DNA from: Mycobacterium sp. URHB0044
GTDB lineage: Bacteria > Actinomycetota > Actinomycetes > Mycobacteriales > Mycobacteriaceae
Assembly (NCBI RefSeq): GCF_000620625.1
Contig: NZ_JIAW01000001.1
Span: 310,001 to 374,000 of the forward strand
Reading direction: 5' to 3'
Length of the DNA: 64,000 nucleotides
The notes below the pieces were generated by a model. The model was not told where the DNA came from, searched no databases, and saw nothing but the letters and a program-made list of their open reading frames with translations. Both the position numbers and the translations under genes were made by a program. The first letter of the stretch is position 1. Every line of letters begins with the position of its first letter. Of the stretch, positions 58,459 through 64,000 are shown piece after piece.

Positions 58459-59570
58459 CCACATCGCCCAACGGCAAGACAGCACAGCGCAAGATGCTGC
58501 GGATTGCCGTCGTCCAACCACATCTCGCCGTTGGCGCAGTGGAGATGAACCTTCGTCTTTGCGCATCGTTGGTCCGGGAAGCGTCGGTAATGCACTCGCC
58601 GGACGTGATCTTGCTGCCCGAGGCGATGACTTCACCCAACGTCTTCCATCGATCGTTGCGGCGAGTTCCCCAACCCGTCGACGGTGCTCCGTATCAGATG
58701 ATCGTACGGCTGGCTCAAGAACTGCACTGCACGGTCGGCGGGGGATTTCTGTCGGTGCGGGGGCAACACGCTCGACACACCTACGTCTTGGCTGAACCCG
58801 ACGGCACGACCCACCTGCACGACAAGGACGAGCCGTCGATGTGGGAAACCAACTTCTACACAGCGGGCACGGACCATGGACTGACCTCCACCTCCTTCGG
58901 AAACGTCGGCATGGCAATGGGATTCGAGTGGGGGCGCTCGCGTACCGCGAGGCGGTTACGCAACAAGGTCGACGTCGTCCTGGGCGGGTCGTGTTGGTGG
59001 GGAGGCCCGACATGGCCGGTGATGCGTGACTGGATGGCACGCGACCATCAGTACAACGCCTTGGCGTGTGGTGCAGCGCTGACCACGATGGCGCGGATGG
59101 TCGGCGCTCCGGTCGCGGTCGCACAGCATGTGGGACCGGTCGAGTCGGACACACCGATGCTGCCCGGTGTCGGTTGGTCGACCATGTTCAGTGGCGACTC
59201 GCAGATCGTCGACGCCTCGGGCACCATCCTCGCGCACTTGGGTCCCGAGGACTACAACGCAATCGCCTGCGCCGAAGTGGAAATCGGCCCGCAGGAGCCC
59301 ATTCACCCCATTCCCACCGGCTTCTGGACGCAACCGGCGGCGGGAATAGTCCAGGGCCTCTGGCATTACCAGAAGCTGCACGGCCGCATCTCCTACAAGG
59401 TTAGGCACGCACTGGGTGGGTTCCCCTGGCAGCAGGGCGTACCTACCGATCTGCCGAACTACATCCCGGCAGACGCATCCTCTGAGCTCACGCTGGGCGC
59501 CCTGGCCGCCGGACCCGTCGAAGAAGCGATCACCGCGACCACCGACGACACGGAGGCACAGCTGACATGA
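58455..59570 (+). CDS. Nitrilase-superfamily protein without catalytic Cys
   Basis: A 371-residue carbon-nitrogen hydrolase-fold protein. The Glu of the triad is in LLPEAMTSP (Glu56) and the Lys in HLHDKDEPS (Lys124). At the nucleophile position the family has a Cys; here VGMAMGFEWGRSRTARRL gives Gly156 (codon GGA). The CWW in GGSCWWGG near residue 180 is not at that position. The protein may be inactive as an amidase or use other chemistry. It is coupled to the FAD monooxygenase. The C terminus is longer than in short nitrilases. Confidence 0.8.
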   Translation: MTTSPNGKTAQRKMLRIAVVQPHLAVGAVEMNLRLCASLVREASVMHSPDVILLPEAMTSPNVFHRSLRRVPQPVDGAPYQMIVRLAQELHCTVGGGFLSVRGQHARHTYVLAEPDGTTHLHDKDEPSMWETNFYTAGTDHGLTSTSFGNVGMAMGFEWGRSRTARRLRNKVDVVLGGSCWWGGPTWPVMRDWMARDHQYNALACGAALTTMARMVGAPVAVAQHVGPVESDTPMLPGVGWSTMFSGDSQIVDASGTILAHLGPEDYNAIACAEVEIGPQEPIHPIPTGFWTQPAAGIVQGLWHYQKLHGRISYKVRHALGGFPWQQGVPTDLPNYIPADASSELTLGALAAGPVEEAITATTDDTEAQLT

Positions 59571-59620
59571 CGGCGCCGGCGTATCAAAACGATCTGCCCT
59601 AACAACACCACGAATCCACC

Positions 59621-59637
59621 GTCCTCGATTCGAGGAC
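59621..59637. terminator. Hairpin between convergent genes
   Basis: GTCCTCGA and TCGAGGAC form a perfect 8-bp inverted repeat around one base, in the gap between the nitrilase gene and the convergent PPOX gene. As RNA, the innermost pairs must open for a loop. It may be a terminator or a protein site. Confidence 0.4.
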
Positions 59638-59700
59638 CGCCGACGGCCGACTGGCCATGTGCGTGCAGAGCAGGTCCGACGGTTTGGCAACAGGTTGCAG

Positions 59701-60117
59701 TCAAACGCCGTGAACTCTGCGGTTGTGGACGGCGAGGTCGTGCGGGTCGCGGTCATCGTCGATCCCGAAACTGATGATCTGTTCGGTATGGATACGAATA
59801 ACTGACCCGTCGCGTCTGTCGCCTGGCTGGGCAGATGCCCTGATCGCTTCAGCATGACCGCGGATTTCTACGCAGCGCACACGCCACGGAACGGTCGAGA
59901 CAAGATCATCGACGACGAACGCCACACGCCCGTTATTGGACACATTCCGGAACTTTTGGCTGCTGGCCATGTCGATACCGGCTATTTCAAAGCAACCGGT
60001 CTGAGGGTCGAAGGTGTAGCAGACCGGGCTAACTTGGAGGCGCGCTCCCGCCTGCATAGTGGCGATCCGGCCTAGCGGCTGAGCAAGCAAGTAAGCGATC
60101 TCTGCGTCGGTGAACAT
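59701..60117 (-). CDS. PPOX-class F420-dependent-type oxidoreductase
   Basis: A 138-residue split-barrel flavin/F420 protein: FTDAEIAYLLAQPLGRIATM, LQVSPVCYTFDPQTGCFEI, KFRNVSNNGRVAFVVDDL and CVEIRGHAEAI. Mycobacterial relatives bind F420 or FMN and reduce small ligands. The ATG at 60117 has GGGAG 6 bp upstream; the frame continues to 60171 but those codons do not fit the family. It is convergent with the nitrilase gene. Confidence 0.84.
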   Translation of the reverse strand: MFTDAEIAYLLAQPLGRIATMQAGARLQVSPVCYTFDPQTGCFEIAGIDMASSQKFRNVSNNGRVAFVVDDLVSTVPWRVRCVEIRGHAEAIRASAQPGDRRDGSVIRIHTEQIISFGIDDDRDPHDLAVHNRRVHGV

Positions 60118-60452
60118 GACAACTCCCAAGGTGGAATGGACAGAACGAATCTGTCGCCACCTCCTCCCCAACCAAATTGGGGTCTCGCGCCCATCTGCGA
60201 CGTCATTCTCGGGTGCGGGATACGGAGTTCCAGTTACAACTTAGCGGACAACGCTCCCTTGCGCGAAGCCGCCTCCACCCGCCGTCGGACCCGTTGACCA
60301 AGACCACTGTGGCAGACCTGCGATCCACGGGTCTCGACATTTGCTCGATGGCGTCAACATTCGTACACGAGCGGTGCCAACGTCCACCCGTGGAATCACA
60401 GGGCGGCCCGCAGTGAACACGCCGGTGACATCAACCGCCGGCGGCAACTTCG
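60118..60452. other. 335-bp gap without a gene
   Basis: No frame here has a ribosome site or family resemblance. It contains a hairpin, CCCCAA-N5-TTGGGG, at 60166-60182 about 50 bp upstream of the PPOX start, which may be an operator or an RNA structure. The rest is unassigned and may be decayed sequence. Confidence 0.5.
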
Positions 60453-60902
60453 TCATGGCACTGCCAGCGATACCACTTCAGCCACGCACGCCGGCTTGTC
60501 GCTCCCGTCGCGCTCTATGGTCACCCGCAGGACAATCATTGGTCCGTTCGGCCGTTGCGTGAAGTCGATGAGTTCCACTCCACCGCGGAGTTTCGACCCA
60601 ACGGGAACCGGTGCTGAGTACCGAACCTTGTTGCTGCCGTAGTTGACTGCCATCGTCAATCCAGATATCTCAAACGCTTCGCTGAGAAATAGCGGGATGT
60701 GCGATAACACCAGATACCCGTGAGCGATCGTGGCTCCGAACGGCCCATCGGCGGCTCTTTGCGGATCGGTGTGTATCCACTGGTGGTCACCAGTGGCGTC
60801 AGCGAACTGATTGATCTGCTCCTGGGTGATGGTGTGCCAGTCGCTGTAACCCAGATGCGTACCGACTGCACCACTCAATTGGTCCAGGGTCCACGTGCTC
60901 AT
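60453..60902 (-). CDS. MaoC family dehydratase
   Basis: A 149-residue hot-dog-fold protein with the hydratase-2 motif FADATGDHQWIHTDPQRAADGPFGATIAHGYLVLS (about residues 31-65), whose Asp and His are the catalytic pair. It hydrates (R)-specific enoyl-CoA. VRYSAPVPVGSKLRGGVEL follows. It lies 20 bp downstream of the aldehyde dehydrogenase gene on the same strand, in a chain with thiolase and Ech, so it probably takes part in a beta-oxidation-like route. Confidence 0.88.
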   Translation of the reverse strand: MSTWTLDQLSGAVGTHLGYSDWHTITQEQINQFADATGDHQWIHTDPQRAADGPFGATIAHGYLVLSHIPLFLSEAFEISGLTMAVNYGSNKVRYSAPVPVGSKLRGGVELIDFTQRPNGPMIVLRVTIERDGSDKPACVAEVVSLAVP

Positions 60903-60922
60903 GTAGGTGTCCTTAAGTGTTG

Positions 60923-62425
60923 TTAGATCCGGCGCATGAGTTTGAGCAATACGTCAGCGATGGTGCCGTAGGGCGGATACAGCATTTGACCACCGGTGCG
61001 TCCAAAGATGTGGCGTTGGTACATGACTGGGCGCAGATGCGACATCGCGTCGAACCCTTCGCGCCCGTGGTAGGCGCCGTGTCCTGATCCGCCGAGTCCC
61101 CCGAAGGGCAGATCGTTTTGCAGGTAGCCGACCATCAGGTCGTTGACCACGGCGCTGCCGCTGGGAATGCGGGTCAACCATTTCTGTTGGCGGCGCTTCC
61201 CGTCGCTGAGCAGATACATCGCCAGCGGTGTCGATCGGGAGTTCACGAAATCGACTGCGGCGTCGTCGCTGTCGTATCCGATGATCGGTAGGACCGGCCC
61301 GAAGATCTCGTCTTTCATCACCGTGGAGTCGGCCGGTGGGTTGATGATCATGGTCAGCGGAAGCTGCCGGCGTTCCCTGCCCAACTCGGGATCCTCGGCG
61401 GTGATGATCTCCGCGCCGAGTGCCTGGGCTTCGGTCACGTAACCGGTGATGCGGTCGTAGTGGCGTTGGTTGAGTATCGCGGTGTACTGCGGGTTTCCGG
61501 CAGCCTTCGGGTACAGCGCGCGGGCTGCCTGTCGCGCGGCGACGGCGAACTCCTTCTCGCGTCCGCGCGGCACCAGGACATAGTCCGGTGAGACGCACAC
61601 TTGACCGCCGTTGTAGAGCTTGGCCCACGCGACGTTGGCGGCCGCGCGCTCAAGCGGGTAGTTACCGTCGACGATGACGGGGCTCTTACCGCCCAGTTCC
61701 AGGGTCACGGGGGTGAGGTTCTCGGCGGCAGCCTTGGCCACGATCTTGCCCACCGGGGTCGATCCGGTGAACAACAAGTGGTCGAACGGCAGCGTGGTGA
61801 ACTGCGAGGCCACCTCACCGCCGCCGTCGGTGACGTAGAACAGCTCCGGGCTGAAGTTCTCCTCGATGAGGCGCTTGAGCACCGCCGACGTGTGCGGGGT
61901 GAACTCACTGACCTTGAGCATCACCCGGTTGCCCGCGGCCAGCGCGGTCGCCGCAGGAATCAACGCCAGGTGCAGCGGGAAGTTCCACGGGGAGACCACA
62001 CCGACGACCCCCAGCGGTCCCGGCTCGACGCGGTTCTTGGCCGGCATGTACCAGATCGAGACCGACCGCCTGCGCGCCGACATCCATGACCGGAGCCGGC
62101 GCCGCATGTAGCGAATGATGCTGATCGTGCCCACGATCTCCGACATCTCGGTCTCGAACCCCGACCTGGTGCCGAAGTCCTTGTTGGCGGCTTCGGCCAG
62201 AATGGTGCGATTCTGTTCGATCAAATTCTGCAACTTGAGCAACGTGGCCCTGCGCATCTGCAATGACGGCGCAGGGTTGCGGTCGAACGCGGCACGCTGA
62301 CGCGCAAACACCTCCCCGAGCTCACCGGCAGCGACCGACTCCGCGTGATCGCCGCCCGCCACGCTAACCGCGCCGTTACCCACCCGCGCCGCCGAAACGG
62401 TTTTGGCCTTATCAGTGGTAGTCAT
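60923..62425 (-). CDS. Aldehyde dehydrogenase, coniferyl-aldehyde type
   Basis: A 500-residue NAD(P)-dependent aldehyde dehydrogenase of the coniferyl aldehyde dehydrogenase branch. GPLGVVGVVSPWNFPLHLALIP binds the cofactor, VTLELGGKSPVI carries the general base Glu, and NGGQVCVSPDYVLVP carries the catalytic Cys. A leader of about 30 residues precedes the fold. It should oxidise aryl or alkyl aldehydes to acids, which the nearby CoA ligases could activate. It is followed by MaoC after 20 bp. Confidence 0.92.
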   Translation of the reverse strand: MTTTDKAKTVSAARVGNGAVSVAGGDHAESVAAGELGEVFARQRAAFDRNPAPSLQMRRATLLKLQNLIEQNRTILAEAANKDFGTRSGFETEMSEIVGTISIIRYMRRRLRSWMSARRRSVSIWYMPAKNRVEPGPLGVVGVVSPWNFPLHLALIPAATALAAGNRVMLKVSEFTPHTSAVLKRLIEENFSPELFYVTDGGGEVASQFTTLPFDHLLFTGSTPVGKIVAKAAAENLTPVTLELGGKSPVIVDGNYPLERAAANVAWAKLYNGGQVCVSPDYVLVPRGREKEFAVAARQAARALYPKAAGNPQYTAILNQRHYDRITGYVTEAQALGAEIITAEDPELGRERRQLPLTMIINPPADSTVMKDEIFGPVLPIIGYDSDDAAVDFVNSRSTPLAMYLLSDGKRRQQKWLTRIPSGSAVVNDLMVGYLQNDLPFGGLGGSGHGAYHGREGFDAMSHLRPVMYQRHIFGRTGGQMLYPPYGTIADVLLKLMRRI

Positions 62426-62491
62426 GAAAACTCCTTCTCTAAACCGCTAACTCGAAACAAAGACAACCGGGCCCGAGAACGAGCCGTGAAG

Positions 62492-63673
62492 TCAGGCGAT
62501 CTCGAAGAGTCCGGCGCCGCCCATACCGGTTGCAGCGCACATGGTGACGACGACATACTTCGCCCCGCGCCGCTTGCCTTCGATCAAAGCGTGCCCGGCC
62601 ATACGCGCGCCGCTCATTCCGTAGGGATGGCCGATCGAAATCGCGCCGCCGTTGACGTTGAGGACCTCGTCGTCGATTCCTAGCTTGTCGCGGCAGTACA
62701 CCACCTGCACGGCGAACGCCTCGTTGAGTTCCCACAGTCCGATGTCATCGATGCTGAGACCGAATCGATCCAACAGGGCAGGAACCGCGAAGATGGGACC
62801 GATGCCCATCTCGTCAGGCTCAAGACCGACGCTGGCGAAGCCGCGGAAGTACCCGAGGGGTTGCATCCCTTGACGTTCGGCCTCTTCGCCGCTCATTACG
62901 ATGACGGCAGACGCCCCGTCCGAGAGTTGACTGGCGTTGCCGGCGGTGACGCAGCCATCGGGACGAGCGACTGGCTTGAGCGACTGAAGTCCTTCGAGCG
63001 TAGTGCTCGGGCGGTTCCCTTCATCCTGGGTCAGGGTGACGGTCTCGAAAGACTCTGCGCCAGTCTGCTTGTCGACGACGCGTTTGATCGACTCCATCGG
63101 CACGATCTCTTGATCGAAGAGTCCTTTGGACTGCGCCAGGGCGGTGCGCTGCTGGCTTTGCAGCGAGTAGGCGTCCTGTGACTCTCGGCTGACGCCGTAC
63201 CTGTCGTACACCACCTCGGCGGTCTGAAGCATGTGCATGTAGTAGTCGGGCTTGTGCTGCAGTACCCATGGCTCCGTGACCATCGGGTCGACCCCCGGTA
63301 TCTGGCCCTGGCTGATGGTTTCGACGCCGCCAGCCGCAACGACATTGAGTCCCTCGTTGAGCACCTTGTAAGCACCGACGGCGATGGCTTCCAGTCCCGA
63401 AGCGCAGAACTGGCTCACGGTGAGACCCGGTGTGGTGACCGGGATTTCGGCTCGGAGCGCGATGTGTCGGGCAATGTTTCCTCCGCCCGAGCCGTGCGGC
63501 ATGGCCACTCCCATGACGATGTCTTGCACCTCGGCCGGCTCAATCCCCGCCTTTTCGATCGCATGCTTGACGGCATGTCCACCCATCGTGGCGGGGTGGG
63601 TGTCGTTGAAGGCGCCACGATAGGCCTTCCCGATCGGGGTGCGGGCGGTTGAGACGATGACGGCTTCACGCAT
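62492..63673 (-). CDS. Thiolase (acetyl-CoA C-acyltransferase)
   Basis: A 393-residue thiolase. Catalytic Cys is in [11 protein letters not shown] near residue 89, His in [17 protein letters not shown] near residue 350 and the second Cys in [11 protein letters not shown] near residue 380; the length is normal. It cleaves 3-ketoacyl-CoA with CoA in beta-oxidation. It lies between the Ech gene (57 bp upstream) and the aldehyde dehydrogenase on the same strand, so one transcript is likely. Confidence 0.93.
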   Translation of the reverse strand: MREAVIVSTARTPIGKAYRGAFNDTHPATMGGHAVKHAIEKAGIEPAEVQDIVMGVAMPHGSGGGNIARHIALRAEIPVTTPGLTVSQFCASGLEAIAVGAYKVLNEGLNVVAAGGVETISQGQIPGVDPMVTEPWVLQHKPDYYMHMLQTAEVVYDRYGVSRESQDAYSLQSQQRTALAQSKGLFDQEIVPMESIKRVVDKQTGAESFETVTLTQDEGNRPSTTLEGLQSLKPVARPDGCVTAGNASQLSDGASAVIVMSGEEAERQGMQPLGYFRGFASVGLEPDEMGIGPIFAVPALLDRFGLSIDDIGLWELNEAFAVQVVYCRDKLGIDDEVLNVNGGAISIGHPYGMSGARMAGHALIEGKRRGAKYVVVTMCAATGMGGAGLFEIA

Positions 63674-63729
63674 TTTGAATCCTCTGGTGATGAATCGATA
63701 AGTGTTGTTGGCAGAAGGGTTTGGGAAGG

Positions 63730-64000
63730 TCAGCGACCCACGTAGTTGCCAGTGCGCTTCTCCTTGAACGACGCCAGTCCTTCGGCCGCATCCTGTGTGC
63801 CCAGGATGTGGGTACGCAAAGGCCCGATCGCGTTCAAGCCGGCTTGTAGTCCCTCGTCGTGGACGCGGCGGGCGACGGCGAGGGTGTGGCTTACGCCGAT
63901 CGGTGCGGCACCGGCGATCATCGTCGCCAGTTCGATCGCGCGCTCCTTGAGCCGGTCGGCCGGAACTACTTCCTGAATCAACCCGATCCGCAGCGCCTCC
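63730..64000 (-). CDS. Enoyl-CoA hydratase, C-terminal part (5' end outside window)
   Basis: The last 90 codons of a crotonase-fold protein; the frame is open to the window edge. [38 protein letters not shown] and a final [18 protein letters not shown] are typical C-terminal crotonase segments. The catalytic loops are not in the window. It precedes the thiolase gene. Confidence 0.88.
   Translation of the reverse strand, partial: EALRIGLIQEVVPADRLKERAIELATMIAGAAPIGVSHTLAVARRVHDEGLQAGLNAIGPLRTHILGTQDAAEGLASFKEKRTGNYVGR

Noticed and set aside
1..64000. Signs of a prophage, genomic island ends, tRNA attachment sites, transposases or CRISPR
   Set aside because: None was found; duplicated genes have no flanking inverted or direct repeats that would indicate an insertion element.

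Overview
The window is high-GC DNA that reads as a mycobacterium of the environmental, Mycolicibacterium-like kind. The support is a complete eight-gene YrbE/Mce importer operon, F420-type enzymes (a Ddn-like nitroreductase, a luciferase-like oxidoreductase, a PPOX protein), many FadD, FadE and Ech paralogues, many TetR regulators, GTG starts, and genes chained by 4-bp ATGA or GTGA overlaps. I cannot name the species. No tRNA, rRNA, insertion sequence, phage gene or CRISPR array was seen.

Region 1 (1-16.4 kb) is a catabolic cluster. It holds an amidase (cut by the window edge), two medium-chain reductases, two SDRs, two alpha/beta hydrolases, an LLM oxidoreductase with an SRPBCC protein, a FadE5-type acyl-CoA dehydrogenase, and an operon of Ech, hydrolase, CoA ligase, Old Yellow Enzyme and SDR. 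A palindromic operator (core TAACGAAGTTA) stands in front of at least four of its transcription units and also in front of a divergent TetR gene, so most of the region looks like one regulon. The CoA ligase plus beta-oxidation enzymes suggest breakdown of a carboxylated or cyclic aliphatic compound; the substrate is unknown.

Region 2 (16.3-29.2 kb) is a patchwork. It contains a Ddn-like gene behind a 30-codon micro-ORF, a LysR regulator, a DHFR-like protein, an unusual fatty-acid desaturase fused to its own flavin/[2Fe-2S] reductase, PucR and TetR regulators, an NmrA-like protein, a DUF302 remnant, hydrolases, two short uncharacterised genes, and two divergent AraC regulators.

Region 3 (29.4-40.6 kb) is an mce operon (yrbEA, yrbEB, mceA-F). 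A 22-codon leader ORF and a tautomerase-like gene precede it, and an enoyl-CoA hydratase gene and possibly a DUF1330 gene follow. Mce systems import lipids or sterols, and the flanking enzymes may start processing the cargo. The ATPase (MceG) is not in the window.

Region 4 (40.7-54 kb) carries DUF302/HxlR, a flavin operon (FMN reductase, a RibBA whose GTP-cyclohydrolase half has lost its catalytic core, and an unrecognised flavoprotein), a CoA ligase coupled to a PucR regulator, a second NmrA copy, two Ech genes, a second AraC copy and a second FadE5-type dehydrogenase. Several genes are paralogues of region 1-2 genes. The two AraC genes share a 282-bp almost identical stretch that encodes their DNA-binding domain, which points to recent gene conversion.

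Region 5 (54-64 kb) has a GAF-LuxR regulator, a CoA ligase, an FAD monooxygenase coupled to a nitrilase-fold protein that lacks the catalytic cysteine, a PPOX protein, a MaoC hydratase, a coniferyl-aldehyde-type dehydrogenase, a thiolase and the end of an Ech gene. This is a second beta-oxidation-like catabolic block.
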